A DNA stretch of 64,000 nt from CAZKSN01 sp964555585 (GCA_964555585.1 CAZKSN010000001.1:136415-200414), one strand, 5' to 3'; shown: positions 1 to 8,417, counted from the first letter of the stretch. Notes: a model not told the origin generated them from the letters alone. Numbers and translations: made by a program.

Positions 1-800
1 ATATTATGGATACCTCGACATTTATCATATTTTCTTAAAGCGGATTCTTTTAATGTATCTCCCTCACTAGCCATTACTCCCCAATTATTGCGTACTATTT
101 TTAATTTTTGTAAATATTTAGGTATTAAACCTCCATGAGTATGACCACAAACAAATAAATCTAGAGAAGTTAAAAATTGAATTAAATCTGCTAAATCTTT
201 CTTATTATCATAGTTATTAGTATATTCTTCCAATAAGAATAACAGCTCCGGTGAATGAACTATTAACATATTATAATGATTAGAATTGATTTTCTCTTTA
301 TTTTTACAATTTTCAATGGTATTTATTAAATAACTAATCCAATTATCTTTATATTTTATATAATAAGCTGGAAAAGGAGGATTAATTCCTATTAAATCAA
401 GTTCCATTAAATGAATAGTTTCATCTTCTAGTAAGTGAAAATTTATTTTTTTCTCTAAAGAATGAAAATAATCTAGAGTATTGTTAGTATCTAGAATCTT
501 TCCATTTTTTAAATCATGATTACCCAAAGTTGCATAAATAGGAGCAATCTTTGCTAATTCAGTTAATAAAAAATCAAGTTTAGCTTTAGTTTTAAGACAT
601 AATATATCATCGGCAGTATAAATGAAATCTCCTGGAACAATAATATAATCTGGTTTTATATTTCTAACTCTAGCAATAAGATTTTTCCAAATATGTAAAT
701 TAGAGTATTTGGTGTTATGAATGTCTGCTATTATACATATAGCATAATCTTGATTTATTTTAGAACTTTCTATATTAATAGTTTGATTATATATTTTAAT
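1..800 (-). CDS. calcineurin-like metallophosphoesterase (3' end cut by window edge)
   Basis: The minus frame is open from 800 to the window edge and holds the metallophosphoesterase motifs in order: ADIHN (DxH), VPGDF (GD), LGNHD, VHSPE and CGHTHGG. These residues bind the two metals of the family. The short run before the first motif (about 26 residues) and the GHTHGG ending resemble YkuE-type enzymes; the substrate is unknown. In frame there is a TGA at 807-809 and no ATG, GTG or TTG before the first motif. The best start is ATT at 798-800, nine bases after AAGGAAG. A sequencing indel could also explain this. It lies on the contig left of the N gap, so its link to the tRNA and scp genes is not certain. 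Confidence 0.85.
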   Translation of the reverse strand, partial: MKIYNQTINIESSKINQDYAICIIADIHNTKYSNLHIWKNLIARVRNIKPDYIIVPGDFIYTADDILCLKTKAKLDFLLTELAKIAPIYATLGNHDLKNGKILDTNNTLDYFHSLEKKINFHLLEDETIHLMELDLIGINPPFPAYYIKYKDNWISYLINTIENCKNKEKINSNHYNMLIVHSPELLFLLEEYTNNYDNKKDLADLIQFLTSLDLFVCGHTHGGLIPKYLQKLKIVRNNWGVMASEGDTLKESALRKYDKCRGIHN

Positions 801-1006
801 AGCGTTTCACTTCCTTATGAATATATGCTATCATAACTGCTATATTTTTTCAAACTAGAAAAAAACTAGTAATACCTTATTGTCTTTAATTCAATATAAA
901 AATAGAGCGCTACTTTCTTTAAGTAACAATCTACTTCTAACTTCTATATTTTGAATACCACTTTCTTACAAACTCCAATAATTCAGTTTTTTAATTCTGT
1001 CTCTAT
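801..1006. other. AT-rich non-coding stretch
   Basis: Between the metallophosphoesterase and the assembly gap I see no convincing gene or RNA on either strand. It should hold the promoter of the metallophosphoesterase, but no clear -35/-10 pair stands out. Confidence 0.4.
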
Positions 1007-1016
1007 NNNNNNNNNN
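1007..1016. other. assembly gap (10 N)
   Basis: Ten N in a row join two contigs. The true gap size and the adjacency of the flanks are unknown. An open frame read across it is an artefact. Confidence 0.95.
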
Positions 1017-1040
1017 CAAAGGGTATAAATTTATCATATT

Positions 1041-1126
1041 TGGTGCGAGAGAAGGGACTTGAACCCTCATGATATCACTATCGCTGGATTTTGAGTCCAG
1101 TGCGTCTACCGTTCCGCCACTCTCGC
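1041..1126 (-). tRNA. tRNA-Leu (CAA anticodon)
   Basis: The minus strand folds as a class II tRNA: acceptor GCGAGAG pairs with CTCTCGC, followed by discriminator A and an encoded CCA. The anticodon stem CTGGA/TCCAG holds the loop CTCAAAA, giving anticodon CAA (Leu, UUG codon). A long variable arm and the T-arm GGGTTCAAGTCCC are present. It lies just downstream of scpB. Confidence 0.95.
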
Positions 1127-1134
1127 ATAAAGAA

Positions 1135-1695
1135 TTATTCTTCTCTATATATTGAAGTGTATAATTCCTTCTCTTCAATGGTTATTTCTTTTATATCATC
1201 AAGTATTGGTAAATCAGCTTTAGTTGCAAGTCCAAAATAATCTAAAAATTCATTTGTTGTTTTATATAAATTTGGTCTTCCAATCGTATCTGCTTTTCCT
1301 GCTTCCTTTATTAATCCAAATGCAACAAGTTTTCTGATAATCTGTGAACTGTTAACTCCTCTTATTTCATCTATCTTAATTCTTGTTATTGGTTCATTAT
1401 ATGCAATTATTGCTAATGTTTCTAAGGCAGCATTACTTAATGAATATGTTTTTGTTTCTAATAATAATTTTTCATAATATTCCTTGTGTTCACTTTTTGT
1501 AGTTAACTTGAATTTGTTTCCTAAAAAAGATATTCTAATTCCCCTATCTTCTTTTTCATAATCTTTTTGTAAAGCGGAAAGATTTTCTTTAACTTCAGCT
1601 TCATTTGAATTCAAAACTTCAGTTAATTCTTTTAAAGTTATTCCTTCATCTCCAACTACAAATAATATTCCTTCTATAATTCCTTTAAACTTCAT
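1135..1695 (-). CDS. scpB: segregation and condensation protein B
   Basis: ScpB is the winged-helix kleisin partner of the SMC-ScpA complex, which compacts and segregates the chromosome. The 186 residues match family length. They carry the ScpB core: an N-terminal winged helix starting GIIEGILFVVGDEGI, and a second one with ALETLAIIAYNEPITR, then EIRGVNS and GRPNLYKTT. It starts three bases after the scpA stop, so the two are probably translated together, as in most Bacillota. The acidic C-terminal tail is usual for the family. Confidence 0.95.
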   Translation of the reverse strand: MKFKGIIEGILFVVGDEGITLKELTEVLNSNEAEVKENLSALQKDYEKEDRGIRISFLGNKFKLTTKSEHKEYYEKLLLETKTYSLSNAALETLAIIAYNEPITRIKIDEIRGVNSSQIIRKLVAFGLIKEAGKADTIGRPNLYKTTNEFLDYFGLATKADLPILDDIKEITIEEKELYTSIYREE

Positions 1696-1697
1696 AT

Positions 1698-2411
1698 CTA
1701 AACTCTTTCTATATAGATCTCATCAAAATTATTATCTTGTTTTAATATAATTTCATTTCTTTTACTCATCTCCAATATTGATAAAAATGTTACTATTACG
1801 TAAGGTTTGGTCAATTCTTCAAACAGAGAAACAAAAGAAACTTTATTATGTTTTTTTAAAACATCTCTTATTTTATCAATTCTTTCGTTAACTGACAACT
1901 CTTTTTTTGTTATTTTAGTATTTAAAGGTTTTAAATATTCCTGTTTATCCAATATTTTCTTGAATGCTTCAAGTAAATCAAAAACAGATATTTCATTATT
2001 ATTTATTAATTTATTATCAGAGAAACTATTAAAAGACTCAGGCACTTTAGTGAAATACTGCTTTCTATTTTCTTCCAATTCTTTAAATTTTATTGAATTA
2101 TCTTTATATTTTTTATATTCCAGTAATCTTCTCTTTAATTCATCTTCCGGATTTTCAATATAGTCACTTTCTTCTTCGAGAATTTGCTTTGGAAGTAGAT
2201 ATCTGCTTTTCATTTCAATCAATTCAGCTGCCATAACCAGATATTCACTCGCTATATCAAGATTTAAATCTTCCATATCTTTTATGTATTTTAAATACTG
2301 AACTGTAATATCCACTAGTTTAATTTCATAAATATCCATTTTAGATTGTTTTATAAGGTGTAATAATAGATCCAAAGGACCCTCAAATTCATTTATTAAA
2401 AATTTCTGCAT
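1698..2411 (-). CDS. scpA: segregation and condensation protein A (kleisin)
   Basis: ScpA is the kleisin that bridges the SMC heads and binds ScpB. The N-terminal block FEGPLDLLLHLIKQSK, then YLVMAAELIEMKSRYLLP, is diagnostic, and the C-terminal winged helix (about residues 160-237) contacts the SMC head. The length of 237 residues is normal. Its ATG overlaps the stop of the upstream membrane-protein gene by one base (TAATG), so it is translationally coupled both to that gene and to scpB. Confidence 0.95.
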   Translation of the reverse strand: MQKFLINEFEGPLDLLLHLIKQSKMDIYEIKLVDITVQYLKYIKDMEDLNLDIASEYLVMAAELIEMKSRYLLPKQILEEESDYIENPEDELKRRLLEYKKYKDNSIKFKELEENRKQYFTKVPESFNSFSDNKLINNNEISVFDLLEAFKKILDKQEYLKPLNTKITKKELSVNERIDKIRDVLKKHNKVSFVSLFEELTKPYVIVTFLSILEMSKRNEIILKQDNNFDEIYIERV

Positions 2412-3355
2412 TAATTACATTCCCAGCCTAAAGAATTTTCTTTATTTTTTATTTCATATTTAATAGTGCCTTCCTCATATAAAGGTGAAAATTCACTATT
2501 TAATAAATCTAATGTAGAAAAATCAACAATATAAGATAAAACAAGTTCATCCTTTTCTATATTTTGAACATTGGTACTGGAAATTAAGTTATATTCTGCT
2601 GTTAATTCTTGTTTATATTCTAAGAGTTTTTCACTCTCTTCTTCCTTTGAATATAATATATTTTTTTCTACTTCATATTTTGTCAGTTGATCTAGTTTAA
2701 AATAATATTTAACACTATAATATAAATTTATATCTTCAACTGTTTTATCATAAATACATTCCATTGAAGTTTCGGTGGCATCAGTTAATGAATTATCATT
2801 TATAACTTCTACTTTTGCATATTTTGAATTGCTGTATATTTCAGCTGGAAGTGAGAGTTTATATACATCCACAGAATTAGAAATTATTTTTTCACTGCTA
2901 AATTTACTTCTATATATCAGTTCTTCAGATGAACTATACAAAGAAATATAAATACCTAAATCTTCTACATTTGATATACTTTTATTTGAAATATAATTGA
3001 AATTCAGAATATTATCTGACTTCTTTGAAAAATTATAATATTTAATATCTGAAACTGTCATAAAGCTATCTTCACCTATTATTATTTTTCCATTGTATAA
3101 ATTGAATTCCGAATCTTCATCGTCGTTACCGTCATAATAACTAGCTGTATCAACATTTTTTATAAATGAATCAACGTATGGTAAGAACATGATAAAAAGC
3201 CCTACAATAAGAAAAATCACCAGTATTATCCCAATATTACTTTTTTCTTTTTTTTGAGGTATCTCTGAAGTATTATCAGTATTTAAATCCACTACCTCTA
3301 TATTGTTTTCAAAATTATTTTGAGATGTATCATTAGCATTATTATCCTGATTCAT
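2411..3355 (-). CDS. membrane-anchored protein of unknown function, upstream of scpA
   Basis: I do not recognise this 314-residue protein. An acidic, Asn-rich cytoplasmic tail of about 40 residues precedes one transmembrane helix (about 41-65, IGIILVIFLIVGLFIMFLPY). A long extracytoplasmic part of beta-strand-like character follows, with two Cys (in MECIY and near the C terminus). The topology is N-in, C-out. A good ribosome site (GAGGTG) precedes the ATG. The TAATG overlap with scpA makes it the first gene of a three-gene unit that starts after the spoVA terminator. Confidence 0.75.
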   Translation of the reverse strand: MNQDNNANDTSQNNFENNIEVVDLNTDNTSEIPQKKEKSNIGIILVIFLIVGLFIMFLPYVDSFIKNVDTASYYDGNDDEDSEFNLYNGKIIIGEDSFMTVSDIKYYNFSKKSDNILNFNYISNKSISNVEDLGIYISLYSSSEELIYRSKFSSEKIISNSVDVYKLSLPAEIYSNSKYAKVEVINDNSLTDATETSMECIYDKTVEDINLYYSVKYYFKLDQLTKYEVEKNILYSKEEESEKLLEYKQELTAEYNLISSTNVQNIEKDELVLSYIVDFSTLDLLNSEFSPLYEEGTIKYEIKNKENSLGWECN

Positions 3356-3394
3356 TTAATTCACCTCTTATTATTTATTTTTCTTCTAAAATTA

Positions 3395-3428
3395 TATCAA
3401 AAAAAAAAGGAAAAGTATACTTTTTCTT
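3395..3428 (-). terminator. terminator of the sigF-spoVA operon
   Basis: After the spoVAE stop the minus strand has an AT-rich hairpin (AAAAGTATACTTTT) followed by a long T run. This separates the spoVA operon from the scp unit. Confidence 0.6.
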
Positions 3429-3777
3429 AATTTTTAGGTTTAAATAGGATCGTTACTAAAAATGAGATTATTATAGTTATTGTCAAACCTCCGGATGCTC
3501 CAGCCAATATATTTTTTATCAGTTCAGTAAAACCTCCTCTTAAATATCCTTCATAAGCCGCATCTACTAGAAGGTATCCAAAATTAGTTATTGGAATAGA
3601 TGCTCCTGCTCCTGCCCACTCTATAAATACCTGATAAATGCCAAATCCCGCCAGAATACTTCCTGCTATAACTAATATCGTATTTAAATGTCCTGGAGTA
3701 AGTTTGGTATTATCTAGAATTATTTGTCCAATTAAACATACTATACCTGAAAATAGAAAAGCATTTAAATATATCAT
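3427..3777 (-). CDS. spoVAE: stage V sporulation protein AE
   Basis: SpoVAE (AEb type) is a small polytopic subunit of the SpoVA channel. The channel moves dipicolinic acid into the forespore and releases it at germination. The 116 residues have the family pattern: FLFSGIVCLIGQIILDNTKL, then LTPGHLNTILVIAGSILAGFGIYQ, then a conserved GAGASIPITNFGY segment and a last helix. SpoVAC in this window shares the fold and the GLxVPTTGF-type motif. Its ATG overlaps the spoVAD stop by one base. Confidence 0.92.
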   Translation of the reverse strand: MIYLNAFLFSGIVCLIGQIILDNTKLTPGHLNTILVIAGSILAGFGIYQVFIEWAGAGASIPITNFGYLLVDAAYEGYLRGGFTELIKNILAGASGGLTITIIISFLVTILFKPKN

Positions 3778-4732
3778 TATTTTACCTCCACACTTATCGC
3801 ATGAGCTATGGCCGGCATTCCTTTATTTAAATTCGTACTTAATACAGAATGCAAGGATCCAGTCGCGATTACTAATATTTTTTTATATTTCTTGCTTTCA
3901 ATAATTTTATTAAACAATATTATAGGTAAACATATCGGTCCACTTGCACCCGCAAATNNNNNNNNNNCGCATCATTTATTTTTTTAAATTTTATTTTGTA
4001 TTCTCTTTCACAGTATTCTTTCATTATTTCCAATCCATATACACCTAAATCTCCAGTTAAAATCAAATCATAATAATCAATTTCTCTTTTCAATGAAGTA
4101 AGATGTTCATATAGCACATCAGCAGCTGCAGGAGCCATTGCAGATCCCATATCATTTGGATCCTTATGATTTAAATTTATCACTTTTCCAATAGTGGCTG
4201 ATTCTATTTTAATATTTCCCTCCGTTTTACTTAAATAACCGCTAACTGCACCTGTAGTTGAAAAGCTATTAACTTTTTTTCTAACTGCACCATATTCAAT
4301 AGGATATCTGAATTGTTTTTCATTAACCAAGTTGTGTGAACTTGTTGTTATTATAGAATTTTTAATAAAATTTTTATCGATAAGACAGGCTGCTATAATG
4401 AGTGATTCAAAAAAACTTGCACAGGCACTAAAAACTCCTAAAAAAGGTATGTCATAATTATAAGCATTGAAGCAAGATGAAAATAATTGACTGTTTAGAT
4501 CACCCGCAATCAATAAATCAATATTTGACTGTTTTTTATTAATCTTATGCAGTAAACCTTCTATAGAAATATCTTGAAACCAGCTCTCAGTTTCCTCCAA
4601 TGATAAGTTATTATAATAATAGTTATTAAAAACATAATCCACTTTATCCTTTATTACAGGATTTTTTTCTGTTTTTCCAATCATACTAAAATAATCATTT
4701 ATATAAACATTTTTAAATAAATAAGTTCTCAT
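3777..4732 (-). CDS. spoVAD: stage V sporulation protein AD, interrupted by an assembly gap
   Basis: SpoVAD is the thiolase-fold, dipicolinate-binding cytosolic subunit of the SpoVA channel. The N-terminal part (4732 to 3968) holds YNIPFLGVFSACASFF-like and GAVRKKVNSFSTTGAVSG-like blocks. The C terminus is on the other side of the N run and is missed by a simple frame call: from 3957 down to the stop at 3777-3779 it reads FAGASGPICLP, then KILVIATGSLHS and a tail ending AHAISVEVK. The two halves are in different frames across the 10 N, so the gap is not really 10 bases; roughly 10 to 20 residues are missing. The gene overlaps spoVAC by four bases and spoVAE by one. Confidence 0.9.
3958..3967. 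other. assembly gap (10 N) inside spoVAD
   Basis: A placeholder N run falls within the spoVAD coding region. The flanking coding frames do not match for a 10-base gap, so the real size differs. Confidence 0.95.
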
Positions 4733-5163
4733 GATAAAACTCCTTTAATTAAGGCAACAATAAATGAAAAGAAAATTCCATATAAAATAATACATCCCGT
4801 TAATTTAAAAAAATTGGAACCTATACCTCTTATAAATCCTTCTCTTCTGTAATCCATTGCCGCACTTGTGATTGCGTGAGAAAAACCAGTGGTTGGAACT
4901 AATAATCCTGCTTTTGCATAACTGGCCATTTTATCAAAAATTCCTAAACCCGTTAATACTGATGCAATAATTACTAATACGATCATAGTATACATGTAAG
5001 AATCTCTTATCGGTAGATTCAGACAATAATGAAAAAAATCAGATATTAATTGTCCTATTAAACCCATTAATCCACCAATAACAAATGCAATAAGTGAATT
5101 TTTAATCTTATTTTCTTTAGGTAATTTTTGCTTAACCAATTTCTTATACTCTTTTTCAGTCAA
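4729..5163 (-). CDS. spoVAC: stage V sporulation protein AC
   Basis: SpoVAC is the mechanosensitive-type membrane subunit of the SpoVA dipicolinate channel. It is a polytopic protein of about 144 residues with FVIGGLMGLIGQ, then a helix around VLVIIASVLTGLGIFDK, the conserved AGLLVPTTGFSHAI and the AMDYRREGFIRGIGS loop. I place the start at the TTG at 5163, six bases after AGGTG, rather than the GTG at 5172 that lies inside that ribosome site. It ends in TGA overlapping the spoVAD ATG by four bases. Its promoter would be that of the sigF unit. Confidence 0.92.
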   Translation of the reverse strand: MTEKEYKKLVKQKLPKENKIKNSLIAFVIGGLMGLIGQLISDFFHYCLNLPIRDSYMYTMIVLVIIASVLTGLGIFDKMASYAKAGLLVPTTGFSHAITSAAMDYRREGFIRGIGSNFFKLTGCIILYGIFFSFIVALIKGVLS

Positions 5164-5210
5164 AATGCTCACCTAATTTTATTATGTGAACATTTTTTAT
5201 TTTAATACAA

Positions 5211-5864
5211 TTAATTAGCTATTTTTTCTTTTATTCTGGTCAAGATATTTTTCTCATTTCTTGAAATTTGTACTTGTGACATTCCTAGGTAACTGGCAGT
5301 TTCACTTTGAGTATAATCTTTGTAATAGCGACATTTTATAATTTCTCTATCAATGGAATTCAATTTAGCCAGTTCATTTCTCAAACTTATTATATTATCT
5401 AAATTATCTCTGCCATCTTCACCTATTATTTCATGAAAAGAATTATTGTTAATTTCATTATCTAGGCTTAATGTTGCTTCGCTGGCTATTATTGCATTAT
5501 ATAAAACGTCTTCTGGTACATTCATAAATTCTGAAATTTCATAAAATGAAGGTAGTCTGCTTTCCTTTTGTGCCAAATACTCAAGAGTTTTTTGATAACT
5601 TTTATATAATTTTAAAGTTTCACTATTTATTCTCATATTTCTGTCATTTTTAACAAATTCCAATATTTCTCCTAAAATATAAGAATACGCATATGTAGTA
5701 AATTTAGCTTCAGATTGAGTATTATAATTTTTGTATGCCTTAATTACTCCAATTACTCCAACTTGGTACAAATCTTCTATATCATAGTAATAACTATATT
5801 TACTGGCTATTTTATATATAATTTTTTTAGTGTCATTTATATGTTTTATAAGATTTTCATTCAT
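5211..5864 (-). CDS. sigF: sporulation sigma factor of the SigF/SigG/SigB family
   Basis: This 217-residue sigma factor has region 2 with DLYQVGVIGVIKAYKNY (residues 31-47) and TTYAYSYILGEI, region 3 around RLPSFYEISEFMN, and a region 4 helix-turn-helix at about 183-205 (YTQSETASYLGMSQVQISR). Lying between spoIIAA and spoVAC, it fits SigF, the first forespore sigma, although sequence alone does not separate SigF from SigG. SigF is normally held inactive by SpoIIAB, but no spoIIAB lies here: the ATG overlaps the spoIIAA-like stop by four bases. The next genes, spoVACDE, are classically forespore-expressed. Confidence 0.88.
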   Translation of the reverse strand: MNENLIKHINDTKKIIYKIASKYSYYYDIEDLYQVGVIGVIKAYKNYNTQSEAKFTTYAYSYILGEILEFVKNDRNMRINSETLKLYKSYQKTLEYLAQKESRLPSFYEISEFMNVPEDVLYNAIIASEATLSLDNEINNNSFHEIIGEDGRDNLDNIISLRNELAKLNSIDREIIKCRYYKDYTQSETASYLGMSQVQISRNEKNILTRIKEKIAN

Positions 5865-6208
5865 ATTTTGAACACCCCTATAGCGGTTAATTCATTATTA
5901 GTCTGATAATAGTAGTCTTTTAATTCAGTGTTGTAAACTGCTTCTTCTAACTCTTTGTTATTTATATTGCATATACTTATTCTTCCTTTAAATGAATTAA
6001 TTATATTATTTAGATCATATAAGCTTTCTATTCCTTTTTGATCAATAGAGTTTAATTTTTCAAAGTTTAAAACAACATATTTAAATTCATGTTTTAAAAT
6101 TATTGGAAAAATTTCATTTCTAAACTTATAGTTATTTAATTTTGTTAAAGATCCATTTAACCTGACAAATAATATTCCTTTTTTAAATTCCATCTCTATT
6201 TTAATCAT
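5861..6208 (-). CDS. spoIIAA: SpoIIAA-like STAS-domain protein lacking the phospho-acceptor serine
   Basis: The 115 residues form a single STAS domain, as in the anti-anti-sigma factor SpoIIAA: strand FVRLNGSLT, strand YVVLNFEKL, then the SIDQKGIESL helix start. In canonical SpoIIAA the matching loop is MDSSG, with Ser58 phosphorylated by SpoIIAB; here it is IDQKG, so Lys58 sits in that column and neither serine remains. Identification rests on the fold and the position directly before sigF. It may bind sigma or another partner without a phosphorylation cycle, or SpoIIAB may be encoded elsewhere. Confidence in STAS is high, and in a classical SpoIIAA role low. Confidence 0.8.
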   Translation of the reverse strand: MIKIEMEFKKGILFVRLNGSLTKLNNYKFRNEIFPIILKHEFKYVVLNFEKLNSIDQKGIESLYDLNNIINSFKGRISICNINNKELEEAVYNTELKDYYYQTNNELTAIGVFKI

Positions 6209-6228
6209 ATTTTCTCCTACCTACCTAA

Positions 6229-6277
6229 TATAGATTAATATTTTTTATAATTATACAGATTCGACAAATATAGAAGA
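6229..6277 (-). promoter_or_regulatory. possible promoter region of spoIIAA-sigF-spoVA
   Basis: The 69-base gap before spoIIAA holds GTCGAAT and TATAAT on the minus strand. A GAACGAATT-like box lies upstream. This loosely resembles a SigH promoter (RNAGGAWWW then RNNGAAT), but the spacing of about 14 is long and one core base differs, so it is only a candidate. Confidence 0.25.
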
Positions 6278-7441
6278 TTAATTCGTTCGACTTTTTTTCC
6301 TAATATTGATAATAAATTTACAAATTAATAATAAAAAAATTATTATTATACTTATAATTACAAAATTTTTTACATTTTTTATATTTTTATCATTACTGAC
6401 ATGAGATTCAATTACTTTTATTTTATTAGTAATTATTTCCTTGTTTTCAGCTTCAATATCCTGAATACTTTTTACTTCTTTACTTATTTTTTCATAACCA
6501 TTGTTTGAACTTTTCTTTTCTTTATCAGGTTTTATATTGTTTGCTTTTTCAGAATCAATTATTTTATATCTATAAAATAATTTACTTTGAGATTCATCTT
6601 TTATATAGTCGTCAACAAAATCATAATAGTCTTCTAGATATTCTCTTTCTATGTCAAAATATTTAAACATTTTAAATCTATATCTATAACTTACATCTTC
6701 AAAATGTGTCTGAGCAGCCCATGACTCATCTTTCATTATCATCATTCTGCATTTATTTACCCAACATTTACTGGTAGTTTCAACAATCAAATCTTTTACA
6801 CTTATAGCATGGTTATCAATTAAAAAGGAAAATGTGAAATAATCGTTATATTCTTTTCTACTTGTAGTATATAAATATATGTATATTTCATTTAAATTAT
6901 ATTCTCCGTTTAGGTTTAAAAGTATATAAGTCTCAGGAGTAATCTCAATGGCGTCTTGACTTATTGAGTAATCATTTAATTTTTCAATATTACCTTCATA
7001 AACACAATTTTCTGATATTGTAAAAGGAATTATTTCATCCGTGTTAACATCATAAATTACTATTTCTGAAATAATATGTGAATCACTAAAACAAAAATCC
7101 TTTAATTCTATTTGATTGAAAGAATAGGAATTATAATCTACTTCAGTTATTATTTTTTCTATTTCATGGTAACTTGTATCTTCAGGAAAAGTACTGGAAA
7201 GAAAATACTCTGAATATATATAATCATTCATATCAGTATACTCTTGCAGATTGGTTCCATATTTTAAGTATTCTTCATTTGTTATCTTGTTTGTATACCA
7301 TTTATATCTTATATCACTTTCAATTATAATATTTTCGTAACTGGGAAAAATATCACTCCATTCGGAAAATTCTTCTACTGCCTTAAGCTTAATTGGAACA
7401 ACTAGTAAAATTAAAATAAAATATTTTAAAAGTCTAATAAT
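6278..7441 (-). CDS. secreted, membrane-anchored protein of unknown function upstream of the spoIIA locus; probable ATT start
   Basis: The first ATG in this frame (7231) is too late. The frame runs on to a TAG at 7454-7456 and encodes a good signal peptide (RLLKYFILILLVVPIKLKA). No ATG, GTG or TTG lies in that stretch; ATT codons at 7439-7441 and 7436-7438 follow AGGAG (7447-7451) at 5 and 8 bases. The mature part of about 330 residues is acidic and Tyr-rich. A transmembrane helix (FVIISIIIIFLLLICKFII) and a short basic tail end it, so most of it faces outside. I do not recognise the family. Position before spoIIAA and sigF suggests a sporulation or envelope role. Confidence 0.7.
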   Translation of the reverse strand: MIRLLKYFILILLVVPIKLKAVEEFSEWSDIFPSYENIIIESDIRYKWYTNKITNEEYLKYGTNLQEYTDMNDYIYSEYFLSSTFPEDTSYHEIEKIITEVDYNSYSFNQIELKDFCFSDSHIISEIVIYDVNTDEIIPFTISENCVYEGNIEKLNDYSISQDAIEITPETYILLNLNGEYNLNEIYIYLYTTSRKEYNDYFTFSFLIDNHAISVKDLIVETTSKCWVNKCRMMIMKDESWAAQTHFEDVSYRYRFKMFKYFDIEREYLEDYYDFVDDYIKDESQSKLFYRYKIIDSEKANNIKPDKEKKSSNNGYEKISKEVKSIQDIEAENKEIITNKIKVIESHVSNDKNIKNVKNFVIISIIIIFLLLICKFIINIRKKSRTN

Positions 7442-7497
7442 TACATCTCCTCTCTAATATAATTATTACTTTTAAAATATAAATCTCTTTTATAAAA

Positions 7498-7530
7498 TAA
7501 AAAAAGTATATTTTTCTATACTTTTTTTAC
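7498..7530. terminator. terminator between the Nudix unit and the secreted-protein gene
   Basis: An AAAAAGTATA / TATACTTTTT hairpin has T runs on both sides. It ends the Nudix gene transcribed from the right, and its stem overlaps the Nudix stop region. Confidence 0.6.
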
Positions 7531-7952
7531 AATAAACCTGTTTCCTTTGCGTAAGGTATTAAATAATTTTTTAATGATGAAGATAAACAATTATCATCTT
7601 CATTTAAAGAATACCATTTATGTTCTAATATTTCAAAGTTTGGTTTTAATTCCACATCTACTTTTTTATTAGATACATATATATGAATTTGTATTAATAA
7701 ATTTGGATCTGAATCTGCAGGTTCTATAAAGGATAATACTTCTCTTAAATCCTTTTCCTCCACTTCAAAACTATTTCCAATCTCTTCTTTTATTTCTCTA
7801 ATGGCCGCTTGTACATTTGTTTCTTCATCTTCAACCATACCACCTATTAAGGTATATTGTCCTTGATTAATGGATCTTATAGATTGTACAACCAATATTT
7901 TTCCATCATTGATAAAAGCCGTTCCTACAACCTGTTTTACTTTAGTTTTCAT
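7527..7952 (-). CDS. Nudix hydrolase
   Basis: Nudix enzymes cleave nucleoside diphosphates linked to another moiety. A perfect Nudix box (G-x5-E-x7-REUxEExGU) lies at residues 38-60, starting GGMVEDEE and ending REIKEEIG. The 141 residues make a single domain with no extra module to indicate the substrate. The gene follows a second Nudix gene by eight bases with a good ribosome site, so the two form one transcript. Roles such as sanitising oxidised nucleotides are possible but not shown. Confidence 0.88.
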   Translation of the reverse strand: MKTKVKQVVGTAFINDGKILVVQSIRSINQGQYTLIGGMVEDEETNVQAAIREIKEEIGNSFEVEEKDLREVLSFIEPADSDPNLLIQIHIYVSNKKVDVELKPNFEILEHKWYSLNEDDNCLSSSLKNYLIPYAKETGLL

Positions 7953-7960
7953 AAATACTC

Positions 7961-8383
7961 CTAATAAATTTTTCCATTTAAATATTTTTCAATACATTTT
8001 CTACTAGGTTCATAAATATTCTTTGGTAAATTTTTAAAATCAAACCATTCCCATTTTATTATTTCATCCGGTTCCATTGTTTTTACTTCTCCTTCATACT
8101 CAGTTGCTATTAAACCTACAGTTACATAATGAACATTTGGTGCATAATCATCCTGAACACAAAAGACCTCTATTTTTTTTATATCCAAATCTGTTTCCTC
8201 TTTTGTTTCTCTTATACCTGCTTCCAGCAGATTCTCATCAAAGTCAAATTTTCCACCCGGCATTGTCCAGGTACCCTGACCTTCCAAATCACTTGAAGCT
8301 TTCTCTTTATCTTCATTTCTTAAACCTAATAATATCTTGTTATCTTTTAAAACGATAACTCCTACTCCTACACCTGTTTTCAT
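7961..8383 (-). CDS. Nudix hydrolase
   Basis: This single-domain 140-residue Nudix protein has its box at residues 44-66 (GGKFDFDE, then RETKEETDL). The usual Gly after the EE pair is Asp, a change also seen in related pyrophosphohydrolases. The catalytic Glu cluster RExxEE is intact. The TWTMPGGK run before the box resembles MutT/CTP-pyrophosphohydrolase-like members. It is cotranscribed with the next Nudix gene and lies beside an HD hydrolase, so this is a small nucleotide-metabolism group. Confidence 0.88.
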   Translation of the reverse strand: MKTGVGVGVIVLKDNKILLGLRNEDKEKASSDLEGQGTWTMPGGKFDFDENLLEAGIRETKEETDLDIKKIEVFCVQDDYAPNVHYVTVGLIATEYEGEVKTMEPDEIIKWEWFDFKNLPKNIYEPSRKCIEKYLNGKIY

Positions 8384-8417
8384 AAAATACTCCTATTTTA
8401 ATATATCACTATAAAGC

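Noticed and set aside
966..1178. Minus-strand frame with XXXX in the middle
   Set aside because: It runs across the N gap and through the tRNA-Leu; it is an artefact.
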